Below, piece after piece: positions 8,624-16,394 of a DNA stretch of 64,000 nucleotides (positions within the stretch are counted from its first letter, which is position 1; each line of letters starts with the position of its first letter). The notes beneath the pieces are model-generated. The model was given only the letters and a program-made list of their open reading frames with translations. It was not told the DNA's origin and did no database searches. This DNA is from Lachnospiraceae bacterium (GTDB lineage Bacteria; Bacillota; Clostridia; Lachnospirales; Lachnospiraceae). Where the stretch lies: NCBI GenBank assembly GCA_017463225.1, contig JAFTPO010000002.1, positions 1 to 64,000 on the forward strand, read 5' to 3'. The position numbers were made by a program, and so were the translations under genes.

Positions 8624-9874
8624 GTGGATATAGGACTTCGGGAAAGGATAAGGAAAAGAATCGTAGATGAGATGGACCTTAGCATGACTGTAGACGACTC
8701 TGAGATTGGAGCTCTGATTGACAGCTGTATCTTAGAGGAGACAAAAGAGGAGTATATTCCCATCAAAGAAAAGGTGCAGCTAAGGACAGAGCTATTTAAT
8801 TCATATAGAAGATTGGATGTTTTAACAGAGCTATTAGAGGATGATGAGGTTACTGAGATAATGGTCAATGGAACATCTCCCATATACGTGGAAAAGAAGG
8901 GGCGAATTATAAAGACAGATAAAGCTATTCCCACGGAGGAGAAGCTGCACTCCCTTATCCAACAGATAGTGTCTGATTGTAACAGAAGGGTGAATGAGGG
9001 TAGTCCTATAGTTGATGCCAGATTAAAGAGTGGTTCCAGAGTAAGTATAGTTATAAGCCCGGTAAGTCTTAATGGTACCACTATTACCATCAGAAGATTC
9101 TCTAAAAACTTTATGGGAATAGACAGGCTTATAGAACTGGGGGCCTTTGATGAAAGCTTTGCAAAGATTATGAAGGCATTGGTGAGGGCAAAGTACAATA
9201 TTTTCATATCTGGTGGTACCGGCTCCGGAAAGACAACATTTTTAAATGCACTATCTGCATATATCCCACCAGATGAAAGGGTTATCACTATAGAGGATTC
9301 AGCAGAGCTTAATTTAAAGCAGGTGGAAAACCTTGTCAGACTGGAGGCTAGAAATGCAAATGTAGAAGGGGAAAACAGTGTGTCTATTAGGGATTTGATA
9401 AAGGCATCCCTTAGGATGCGACCGGACAGAATTATAGTGGGGGAGGTTAGAGATGAGGCTGCCATAGATATGCTTCAGGCTATGAATACAGGACATGATG
9501 GCTCTCTTTCAACGGGACATGCTAATTCACCGGTGGATATGATCAGCAGGCTGGAGACTATGGTATTGACCGGGGTGGATATTCCCTTGCAGGCAGTGAG
9601 GAGACAGATATCTCAAGCGGTGGATATCATTATTCATCTGGGACGTATGAGGGATAAATCCCGAAAGGTATTAAAGGTTAGTGAGGTGCTTAATGTGGAA
9701 GGTGGAGAGGTTGTTTTAAATACTCTGTTTGAGTTTGTTGAAAGCAGTGAGTCAGAGGGCAGACTTGTGGGAAGACTGAGAAAGGTCAATGATCTGGCAA
9801 ATATTGACAAGCTGATTAGATGGAATATGAAGGAGCTGTATGATGAGGGAGAAAGAGAAATATTACCTTTATAG
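8624..9874 (+). CDS. cpaF: Tad pilus assembly ATPase CpaF/TadA
   Basis: A 416-residue secretion ATPase that powers Flp pilus assembly at the cytoplasmic membrane face. Seen in order: the N-terminal EIMVNGTSPIYVEKKG block near residue 85, Walker A in ISGGTGSGKTTFLNAL near 195, the Asp box/Walker B region around VITIEDSAELNL and RMRPDRIIVGEVR near 265, and the His box TGHDGSLSTGHANSP near 287. Length and motif order are standard for CpaF. GTG start with GGAGAGCTGTAGGG upstream, two bases after the previous stop. It overlaps tadB by 35 bases, so these genes are tightly coupled. Confidence 0.96.
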   Translation: MDIGLRERIRKRIVDEMDLSMTVDDSEIGALIDSCILEETKEEYIPIKEKVQLRTELFNSYRRLDVLTELLEDDEVTEIMVNGTSPIYVEKKGRIIKTDKAIPTEEKLHSLIQQIVSDCNRRVNEGSPIVDARLKSGSRVSIVISPVSLNGTTITIRRFSKNFMGIDRLIELGAFDESFAKIMKALVRAKYNIFISGGTGSGKTTFLNALSAYIPPDERVITIEDSAELNLKQVENLVRLEARNANVEGENSVSIRDLIKASLRMRPDRIIVGEVRDEAAIDMLQAMNTGHDGSLSTGHANSPVDMISRLETMVLTGVDIPLQAVRRQISQAVDIIIHLGRMRDKSRKVLKVSEVLNVEGGEVVLNTLFEFVESSESEGRLVGRLRKVNDLANIDKLIRWNMKELYDEGEREILPL

Positions 9875-10589
9875 ACCTAGCAGGTGGTGGAGCTTTTGCG
9901 AGATGGCAAAGGTAATTGGAATATGTATGGCGGTGGCTTGGATTTTCTACGACAGGGTGTGGGTGGCGCCATTACTGTTCCCGCTGGGTATATATGTTTG
10001 GAGAAGAGATGAGACAGTGTATAGGGAGAAAATTAAGGAGAAGTTAAGAGAAGAATTTAAGGAATTTATTACAATTCTATCAGGGGATTTAAGAGCCGGA
10101 TATTCCTTAGAACAGGGGATAATAAAATCCTGGGAGGAGCTTAGACAGGATGAAGGGTTTTGCCTTATAGATAGAGAGCTGATGATGGTTGTAAATGGTT
10201 TAAGGCTCAATCAAGCTCCGGAGGATTTGCTTGCCGCTATGGGTAAGCGATGTGAGGAAAGTATTATAGAGGATTTTGCAGGGCTGATTATTATTGCCAA
10301 GAAGTATGGAGGTAATATCAATGCTTTAATTGATAAAACCAGAAAGAAGCTAAATGACAGACTTGCAGTGGAGTGTGAGATAAAAACTCTTGTGTCGGCC
10401 AAAAGACTAGAGGGGCATATTATGATTGCTATGCCCTTTGCCATAATGGTCTATATGAGGTTTACAAATGGAATTTATATAGAACAGCTTTACGGTACTG
10501 CATGGGGGAATATTCTGCTTACTCTGGCATTGGCAGTAATTATGGCTTGCGCCGCGGTGATAGGAAAAATTACAAGAATAGAGGTGTAG
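9840..10589 (+). CDS. tadB: Tad inner-membrane platform protein TadB
   Basis: A 249-residue membrane protein with the T2SSF (GspF) fold. Hydrophobic segments lie near residues 20-45 and at the C-terminus (about 185-245), flanking a cytosolic helical domain with the GDLRAGYSLEQ and IIAKKYGGNINALI patterns typical of TadB/GspF. It is expected to form the platform with TadC that is rotated or moved by CpaF. Two adjacent ATG codons (9840, 9843) both fit AGGAG at 9831. It overlaps the end of cpaF and tadC follows immediately. Confidence 0.88.
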   Translation: MMREKEKYYLYRPSRWWSFCEMAKVIGICMAVAWIFYDRVWVAPLLFPLGIYVWRRDETVYREKIKEKLREEFKEFITILSGDLRAGYSLEQGIIKSWEELRQDEGFCLIDRELMMVVNGLRLNQAPEDLLAAMGKRCEESIIEDFAGLIIIAKKYGGNINALIDKTRKKLNDRLAVECEIKTLVSAKRLEGHIMIAMPFAIMVYMRFTNGIYIEQLYGTAWGNILLTLALAVIMACAAVIGKITRIEV

Positions 10590-10591
10590 AA

Positions 10592-12043
10592 ATGATATAC
10601 ATAAATACGGTGATAATAGTGCTTTATGTGACACTTGCCATCATTAGTAGAAAGCATTTCAGTAAATACAAGGATGGGAAGGGCTTGCTTGGTATTGTAA
10701 GAGGTCATGTTCTTTCTATGGGAGAGTGTGCCTGGAATTGGATAAGCAGGGTTTTGCCGGTGGAGGGGATTGAGGCCTCCCTTGAGAAGCTGCTTAGAAG
10801 AGGAAAGGTTATCTCACCTAAGAGGCTTAAACAGGAAAGGGAGGTATTTCTGGCCCAGTGTGTGGGAATGGCTCTAACAGTATTTTTTGTTTGTAATCTT
10901 GTGGAATTGGTGGGACAAGCCAGAGTGGTGTTTTTAGCAAAGCATTATGAATGGGATGGAGAAATAATTATAGAAAGAGAATCCTATCAGGGAGAATACA
11001 AGGAGGAAGAAATATTTTATGAGATGTCAGGACAGGAAGGCCAGGTAGTACTTCAGGTGTCGCCTATAAGACTTAAGGAGGAGGAATTCCTTATGGAGGC
11101 TGATAAGGTGGCGGTGGAGCTGGAGGAAGAATATTTTAATGGCGATAAGGTGATTTCAGAGTCTATGGAGTTGCCGGTCAGCTATAGAGAAGGCGCGTTT
11201 TCCTTGAGCTGGGAATCCGAGAATCCCGAGCTTATATCCTCTCGGGGAGGGATAAATGAACAGCTTGAGGGAAAACCCAGGGAGGCCTGTATGAGGCTTA
11301 CTATAAGCTATTTTGACTTTAGTGCTACATATTCCTTTAACCTGCTGGTGGGACCAAGAGAGCTGTCCCGGGAAGAAGAGATTTCGGGGAAGCTGTCTCA
11401 GGTGCTTGTTTCCTTGGAGCAGGCTACGGTTGGTGAGCGTCAGCTGGTTATTCCTTCTGATTTGGAGGGGATGAGACTAAGAGTAAAAGAACCTAAAGAA
11501 GAAAAGGGCATCTACCTGCTTTTTGGAGTGGTGATAGGTTGCCTGATTCCTATGGTAGGAGTTAGCAGACTTAAAGAAAAGGAGAAGAAAAGGAACACAG
11601 TATTAACAAAGGAATACCCTTACTTTGTGGATAGTCTTTGGCTTTATATTCAGTCAGGGATGACCATCAAAAGGGCTCTTGGTCAATACGTAGATAGAGC
11701 TACCTCAAAGAATAGTGAGGACTACTTGATTAAGGAGCTTCAATATACTCTAAACCAGATTGCTACAGGGCAGTCGGAATATGAGGCGTATGACGAATTA
11801 GGAAGCAGACTTGGACTGCCGGTGTATGGAAGCCTTATGAGACATATAAGTCAGAACCTAAAGATGGGCACTAAGGATTTGAAAGGACTTATGGAGACTG
11901 AGGTAAGTATGGCACTGGATTCTAGAAGAGAGACGGCTAAAAGTCTGGGGGAGCAGGCCTCTACCAAGCTTTTTTTCCCAATGATTGTTTTGCTGATGGT
12001 TGTTATGATAATAATCATTGCCCCGGCTATGATGGGGCTATAG
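10592..12043 (+). CDS. tadC: TadC-like platform protein with a large inserted extracytoplasmic domain
   Basis: A 483-residue membrane protein; ordinary TadC is about 300 residues. The C-terminal 170 residues are a normal T2SSF domain (YFVDSLWLYIQSGMTIKRAL, LKMGTKDLKGLMETE, final hydrophobic helix MIVLLMVVMIIIIAPAMMGL). Ahead of it are a TM near the N-terminus, another around residue 95-115, then about 210 residues of acidic, beta-rich sequence without TM segments, and a TM around 315 (LLFGVVIGCLIPMVGV). By topology this insert should face outside. I do not recognise its fold. The ATG at 10592 is chosen for GAGGTG just upstream; the longer frame starts inside tadB with no ribosome binding site. 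Confidence 0.82.
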   Translation: MIYINTVIIVLYVTLAIISRKHFSKYKDGKGLLGIVRGHVLSMGECAWNWISRVLPVEGIEASLEKLLRRGKVISPKRLKQEREVFLAQCVGMALTVFFVCNLVELVGQARVVFLAKHYEWDGEIIIERESYQGEYKEEEIFYEMSGQEGQVVLQVSPIRLKEEEFLMEADKVAVELEEEYFNGDKVISESMELPVSYREGAFSLSWESENPELISSRGGINEQLEGKPREACMRLTISYFDFSATYSFNLLVGPRELSREEEISGKLSQVLVSLEQATVGERQLVIPSDLEGMRLRVKEPKEEKGIYLLFGVVIGCLIPMVGVSRLKEKEKKRNTVLTKEYPYFVDSLWLYIQSGMTIKRALGQYVDRATSKNSEDYLIKELQYTLNQIATGQSEYEAYDELGSRLGLPVYGSLMRHISQNLKMGTKDLKGLMETEVSMALDSRRETAKSLGEQASTKLFFPMIVLLMVVMIIIIAPAMMGL

Positions 12044-12058
12044 AGGGAGGCGAATTTT

Positions 12059-12229
12059 ATGGAACTTTTTAAGCGCTTTATGAAGGATGAGGAGGCTATG
12101 GGTGTGGTGGAAATCATACTTATCATAGTGGTTTTAGTAGCTATGGTGGCCATCTTTAAGGATGAAATAGAAGATCTCGTAGATGAGATATGGGATTCCA
12201 TCGAAGACAGCGCAGAGAAGATTTACTAG
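12059..12229 (+). CDS. Flp1-family type IVb pilin
   Basis: A 56-residue open frame: a short charged leader (MELFKRFMKDEEAMG), a hydrophobic helix with the glutamate after the presumed cleavage glycine (GVVEIILIIVVLVAMVAIF), and an acidic amphipathic tail ending SAEKIY. This is the layout of clostridial Flp1-type major pilins, and its position directly after TadC is where flp genes of this operon type sit. GAGGGAGGCGAATTTT gives a good ribosome binding site. The predicted peptidase is the A24 enzyme at the head of the operon. It is the likely structural subunit of the pilus. Confidence 0.9.
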   Translation: MELFKRFMKDEEAMGVVEIILIIVVLVAMVAIFKDEIEDLVDEIWDSIEDSAEKIY

Positions 12230-12306
12230 GTATAGTGAATCAGAAATTTTAGTGGAATAATAGAAAGATTGAATAATTGAAACAATAATTGAACTGGGGG
12301 GAGAAT

Positions 12307-13767
12307 ATGAATAACAAAGGAAGCGTGACAATATTTCTGACTCTTGTGCTGGGAGCTATACTTTTACTGGCTCTAAGCTGTATTGGTGTGGTGGAGTATA
12401 GGCTTGCTGAGAGTAAGGGCGCTATGGCTGTTAGATCTTCGATATCGGGAATTAGGGCGGATTATAACAGCTACATATTTGAGAATTATCATATTCTCCT
12501 CTTTGATAAGAATGGTAATGGAAGAGGTGAAGCATATGTGGAGGAAAGACTTACCCGTGACATTCAACATAATCTGGGAGATGCATATGCAGTTGAGGAG
12601 CTGAGGGTTGATGACTATGAGCTTTTACTGGAGGATGACTGTAGTGCCTTTAAGGACCAGATTGTGGAACATAGCGGTTATTGTCTGGCAGGTCAGGGCG
12701 TGGAACACATTTTGGAGTCTACAGGTTTTCAGGACGGAACAGTATCAGATGCCATATATGAGGACATGGATGCGGCTAACCACAGTGACGCAATTGTGGA
12801 GGAAACTGATATGAGTCAACAGACCACAGAGGCACAGATTGAAGACCCGGAGCTTGCTGAGGCTTACGAAACTTTAGCGCCCTTGTTTGATGAAGAGGAT
12901 CCCAGAGATTTTACTGAAGATTTAACCTCGGAGGGAATACTGGCAATAGTGGCTCCTGAGGATATGGAGATAAATTCATCCCAAGTGGATTTATCATCCA
13001 CACCTTCGGTGGAAAGGTGGGGCTATGTGTTAACAGATTATTCCATAGACAATGATTTTGATGACATAGATATATTAAAGAAGGATATTGGAAAATACGA
13101 TTCGTGGAAGGACCAGCTAAAAAGTGCCGGCGCAGGACTACTCTATAGTAGTCATGTATTTAACTGTGCCACTGAAACTGTTCAAGAGGATACAGTGTTT
13201 GCATTTGAGCTTGAGTACATTATCTGTGGAAAAAAATCTGACAGAGAGAATTTGAAGTCTACAGTAAACAGGCTTATAGGAGTTAGATTTCCTGTTAATT
13301 ATAGTTACTTGGTTTCTTCTTCTGCAAAGATGAGGGAGATTAAGAAAATATCTATTCCTATAGCCATACAGACTCTGGTTCCTGAGCCTATAGTCAGGTA
13401 TCTCATAGCAGGCTGTTGGGCTTATGTGGAGTCTATATTTGATGTGAGATGTCTGCTTCAGGGAGACAGACAGGATTTTTTCAAATCCTCTGCAACCTGG
13501 AAGACGGACTTAAATAATCTTGAAGATAGTTTGAATATGGATGGTGAGGATAGCGATACGGGACTTTGCTATAAGGATTATCTTCTTATACTGCTGGCTT
13601 TGGATATGGAGGATGGCTACTATAGAATGCTCGATATTATTGAGCTTAACACCAAGCAACATTATCGGGAATTTGATATGAATAATGCCGCAGTTGGGTT
13701 GACCTTAGATGTGACGACCAGCTACGGAGGAAGACAGTTTTATTATAGAGAAAATATTAGCTACTAG
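12307..13767 (+). CDS. DUF5702-like TadE/TadG-type pseudopilin
   Basis: A 486-residue exported or anchored protein with a pilin-like N-terminus: short basic start (MNNKGSVTIFLT), one hydrophobic helix to about residue 30, then EYRLAESKGAMAVRSSISG, which resembles the DUF5702 proteins found in clostridial Tad operons. The middle (about 160-240) is acidic and low in predicted structure; the C-terminal half is mixed alpha/beta and contains the conserved-looking CLLQGDRQDFFKS and LLILLALDMEDGYYRMLDI blocks. It is much longer than ordinary TadE. ATG at 12307 is preceded by GGGGGGAG. It probably forms a minor or tip component of the pilus; that is inference from context. Confidence 0.78.
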   Translation: MNNKGSVTIFLTLVLGAILLLALSCIGVVEYRLAESKGAMAVRSSISGIRADYNSYIFENYHILLFDKNGNGRGEAYVEERLTRDIQHNLGDAYAVEELRVDDYELLLEDDCSAFKDQIVEHSGYCLAGQGVEHILESTGFQDGTVSDAIYEDMDAANHSDAIVEETDMSQQTTEAQIEDPELAEAYETLAPLFDEEDPRDFTEDLTSEGILAIVAPEDMEINSSQVDLSSTPSVERWGYVLTDYSIDNDFDDIDILKKDIGKYDSWKDQLKSAGAGLLYSSHVFNCATETVQEDTVFAFELEYIICGKKSDRENLKSTVNRLIGVRFPVNYSYLVSSSAKMREIKKISIPIAIQTLVPEPIVRYLIAGCWAYVESIFDVRCLLQGDRQDFFKSSATWKTDLNNLEDSLNMDGEDSDTGLCYKDYLLILLALDMEDGYYRMLDIIELNTKQHYREFDMNNAAVGLTLDVTTSYGGRQFYYRENISY

Positions 13768-13888
13768 CTACAAGGCTCTGCGGCCCTTAAGGTTTTCTGT
13801 TCGTCCATACAATAACAGCAAACCTCTCCAAATTAGCGAAGCGCGGGCAGAGAATCTTAAGGGATGTAGAGCTTAAGATGTGGTAGCT
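13765..13888 (+). promoter_or_regulatory. Nested inverted repeats between two Tad pseudopilin genes
   Basis: Three nested pairs: AGCTAC (13766-13771) with GTAGCT (13883-13888), GCTCT (13775-13779) with AGAGC (13868-13872), and CCCTTAAG (13784-13791) with CTTAAGGG (13856-13863), with TTTTCT/AGAGAA continuing the inner stem. The enclosed loop contains TTAGCGAAGCGCGGGC, more G+C-rich than its neighbours. No U-run follows, so it is not a simple terminator. It may be an mRNA structure controlling relative expression of pilus subunits, or an inserted small element. Confidence 0.55.
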
Positions 13889-13927
13889 GTTTATATTATA
13901 GGTGGGGATTTTTGAGGTGATATACTG

Positions 13928-14659
13928 ATGAAGAAAAATCAAGGAAGTGCAACGGTGGAGGCAACGCTTATTCTGCCCATTTTTATATTTGTTTTGTTGG
14001 GCTTATTTGGCTTCATAAGATTAAGGATGGCAGAGGCATATGTGTATGAGGCAGCAGTAGAAACTGTAGAATATATGGCTCAGGTTAGCTATTTATCGGA
14101 GTGCTCCATGTTGGTACCGAAGACCTGCTTCAAGGGATATGTTGACAATGGGGAATTGGTGGACAATTACATACAGGGCGGAGTAGATGGTGTGAGCTTT
14201 ATAGGTACTGATTATCTGGATGAGGATGGATATGTGTGTCTTAAGGTAAGCTATGGCTATGGTGTTAATGTTCCGCTGTTAGGTAGCTTTCGTGGTAAGC
14301 GAAGCTACGTGGTAAGGCAAAAGGCTTATGTGGGTGTAGCTGAGGATAATCCTGATGAGGGGGAACTGTCAGATGATGATATATATGTTTATATAACTGA
14401 CAATAGAGAGGCATATCATATGAGCAGACATTGCACTCATCTTGATTTGACTATATCAATGTCCTCAGTAAAAGCAGCAAAATATCTGGGTTATACCAGT
14501 TGTAGCTTCTGCAAAGGTGAGGGTGATACCATATATGTTACAAAGTGGGGAGACAGATATCACAGTGATAGAAATTGTGGTGGTTTAAAAAGGACTCTGT
14601 ACAGAGTGAAAAAATCTCAGGTGGAAGGATTGGGGGCATGTCAAAGATGCGGTTATTAG
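13928..14659 (+). CDS. TadE-like pseudopilin with two C-terminal His/Cys metal-binding motifs
   Basis: A 243-residue protein. The N-terminus is a typical TadE helix: MKKNQGSATVEATLILPIF, with the glutamate used after prepilin-type cleavage, followed by a soluble domain to about residue 145. The C-terminal 95 residues hold two copies of a small unit of the form YHxSxxC ... C-x2-C: YHMSRHCTHL ... SCSFCKG and YHSDRNCGGL ... ACQRCGY. This matches the zinc-binding Ada-like/cysteine-rich tails seen on some Firmicutes secreted proteins. An outward-facing zinc-binding pilus component is inferred. It overlaps the next gene by 22 bases. Confidence 0.82.
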   Translation: MKKNQGSATVEATLILPIFIFVLLGLFGFIRLRMAEAYVYEAAVETVEYMAQVSYLSECSMLVPKTCFKGYVDNGELVDNYIQGGVDGVSFIGTDYLDEDGYVCLKVSYGYGVNVPLLGSFRGKRSYVVRQKAYVGVAEDNPDEGELSDDDIYVYITDNREAYHMSRHCTHLDLTISMSSVKAAKYLGYTSCSFCKGEGDTIYVTKWGDRYHSDRNCGGLKRTLYRVKKSQVEGLGACQRCGY

Positions 14660-15036
14660 AAAAGTGTAGATTTGATAATAGAGGCAGTATAACAGTGGAG
14701 ATGTGTATGGTTATGCCTATAGTTATAGCCGTGGTTATGATGCTTATTATGCTACTTGTAAGGGGAGCAAATGAGGGTACGGCTTTGGGTATAAGTCAGC
14801 TTAAGGTTTATCAGTGCAGTGATAATCCGGGGACTGAAAATCAGGAGTTAGAGCATAAGATGATTTTGAACAAGCTTGAAGGAAGTCTGGTTATAGAGAA
14901 AAAGGAGATATATGCGGTGGCTGAAGGTTATAGAGATGATGAAAGTATATCGGTTCAGACATGTAGGCGTGAACGGGATAGGTGCTCGGACAGACTAAGG
15001 AGGTGGCAGCTGTATGGAGATACTATATGGGAGTAA
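14638..15036 (+). CDS. TadE-like pseudopilin
   Basis: A 132-residue protein with a short basic leader, then NRGSITVEMCMVMPIVIAV and a long hydrophobic helix, which is the TadE-type prepilin signature with glutamate after TV. The remaining 85 residues are soluble and contain no domain I recognise; the end is rich in arginine. ATG at 14638 sits behind GGAAGGATTGGGGG; a TTG at 14575 in the same frame has no such site. It overlaps the genes on both sides (22 bases each way), as expected in a compact pilus operon. Confidence 0.8.
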   Translation: MSKMRLLEKCRFDNRGSITVEMCMVMPIVIAVVMMLIMLLVRGANEGTALGISQLKVYQCSDNPGTENQELEHKMILNKLEGSLVIEKKEIYAVAEGYRDDESISVQTCRRERDRCSDRLRRWQLYGDTIWE

Positions 15037-16027
15037 GGGGATAGATAACTTTATAGAGACTACTCTTGGGGAGGGGATAATAGCTGTGGATTCTCCTCAT
15101 TACTATAGACTTAGAATTTTGGAGGAAAATGATATCCCGGGACTTATAAGACCTGTGGTAAGTCAGTTGGATGGAAGACCAACTTTAAAATTCAACACCT
15201 GCTCCTGCTATGTGCTAGACAGACTGTTTCTTAGGATAAAGCCGGATGGAGGATTCTTGGGGGTTATAATGCAGCAGCTTGAGAATTTGCTGCGCAGAAT
15301 AAGAGCATTTCTTTTGGATCCGGATGATGTGGTGCTTAAGCCGGAATATATGTTTTATAACTGGGGAGAGAAATCCTTAAAGCTGTTATATATACCGGGT
15401 TATGGAGTTAATATTAAGCTTCAGCTTAAAAGCTTTCTGGAATACGTTATGAGGATATTTGACCACAGAGATGAAGCTGGGGTTAGATATATGTATGGTA
15501 TGTATGATTTAATCTGTGAGGATACATTTTCTATAGAGGATTTCTCCTATAATGGATTGCCTGCAGATGGCAGTGGGACCCAATGCTACAGTCCGTCACT
15601 GATGGAGACACCGATTGATATAGATGGTGTTAATTATGATGAGAAACAACATCCTGAAAAGGTAGCTAAGCAAAGTGAAATAAAGGACGTTGTTGGTTGT
15701 ACGAAAACAGGTGAGAGTAATAAAAAACCTATAACCAAGTTGGTTCCTCTTACAAACGGAGCATTAAAGGAGATAGTTCTTTCTAAATTTGATGAGATGA
15801 TTTTGGTGGGACGTGGAAAGAGGGAGACAGATTACAGGATTCCCACCACCCAGATAAGTAGAGTTCATGCCTGCATATATCTTCGTGGTAATGATATATA
15901 CGTGGAGGACAGGGAGTCTACAAATGGTACATTTATTAATTCCGTAAGATTAGAGCCATTAAAACAGGAGCTTATAAATGTGGGAGATATAATTAATTTT
16001 GCAAATGAGGAATTTTTTGCGGTGTAG
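15014..16027 (+). CDS. DUF6382 and FHA domain protein of the Tad operon
   Basis: A 337-residue cytosolic protein. Residues 1-180 match the DUF6382 architecture seen in Lachnospiraceae FHA proteins (a central LLRRIRAFLLDPDDVVLKPEYMF-like region is recognisable). Residues 262-337 form a forkhead-associated domain with the phosphothreonine-binding residues visible: GRG near the start, ISRVHA, and the STNGTFIN loop. It should read a phosphorylated threonine on another protein. Being last in the Tad operon, it could link pilus assembly to Ser/Thr kinase signalling; two FHA proteins of the same architecture lie with the kinase at 30.5-37 kb. GGAGG upstream supports the ATG. Confidence 0.87.
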   Translation: MEILYGSKGIDNFIETTLGEGIIAVDSPHYYRLRILEENDIPGLIRPVVSQLDGRPTLKFNTCSCYVLDRLFLRIKPDGGFLGVIMQQLENLLRRIRAFLLDPDDVVLKPEYMFYNWGEKSLKLLYIPGYGVNIKLQLKSFLEYVMRIFDHRDEAGVRYMYGMYDLICEDTFSIEDFSYNGLPADGSGTQCYSPSLMETPIDIDGVNYDEKQHPEKVAKQSEIKDVVGCTKTGESNKKPITKLVPLTNGALKEIVLSKFDEMILVGRGKRETDYRIPTTQISRVHACIYLRGNDIYVEDRESTNGTFINSVRLEPLKQELINVGDIINFANEEFFAV

Positions 16028-16055
16028 AGCCATTAAAAATAATTCAAAATAAAAC

Positions 16056-16085
16056 TTTACATATATGAAAATAATCCGCTATAAT
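16056..16085 (+). promoter_or_regulatory. Promoter for the small gene at 16116
   Basis: TTTACA (16056-16061) and a perfect TATAAT (16080-16085) with an 18-base spacer, about 30 bases before the proposed start codon. Confidence 0.65.
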
Positions 16086-16115
16086 ATTATTATCAATATG
16101 AGAGGCGGTGGAAGG

Positions 16116-16295
16116 ATGGAAGGTATGACAGATAAAGAATTGGTTACTATAACGATAGATAGCTATATGGCATTGCAGCGAATAAAGAAAGCTAATGCCG
16201 GTGTAGAGAATACAGAGCTTGAGTATCAAATCAAGGGAATTGAAGCCAAACTATCAGCCTTAGGCGTAAATGTTAAGGATTTAACATTGGAATAA
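16116..16295 (+). CDS. Small protein of unknown function (59 aa)
   Basis: I do not recognise this 59-residue protein. It is predicted soluble and helical, with the heptad-like stretch SYMALQRIKKANAGVENTELEYQ and a C-terminus ending KDLTLE. The ATG at 16116 is chosen because GAGGCGGTGGAAGG stands before it; 16125 is also possible. It has its own promoter and terminator, so it is a real independent transcript even though it is short. Confidence 0.65.
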   Translation: MEGMTDKELVTITIDSYMALQRIKKANAGVENTELEYQIKGIEAKLSALGVNVKDLTLE

Positions 16296-16308
16296 GGGTT
16301 ATGACGAA

Positions 16309-16365
16309 AAACAGACACCCTAATGTTAGATATTATATATCTGGCATTAGGGTGTCTGTTTCTAT
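16309..16365. terminator. Bidirectional terminator between convergent genes
   Basis: AAACAGACACCCTAATG (16309-16325) is perfectly complementary to CATTAGGGTGTCTGTTT (16345-16361), with T-runs usable on both strands. It separates the small plus-strand gene from the minus-strand alcohol dehydrogenase. Confidence 0.9.
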
Positions 16366-16394
16366 ATATTTGATTCTTATCTATAATCTTTAAA

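Noticed and set aside
8587..9465. 292-codon open frame on the minus strand
   Set aside because: It lies wholly opposite cpaF, whose motifs are unmistakable; the antisense product is Ser/Leu/Ile-rich with no domain and no ribosome binding site.
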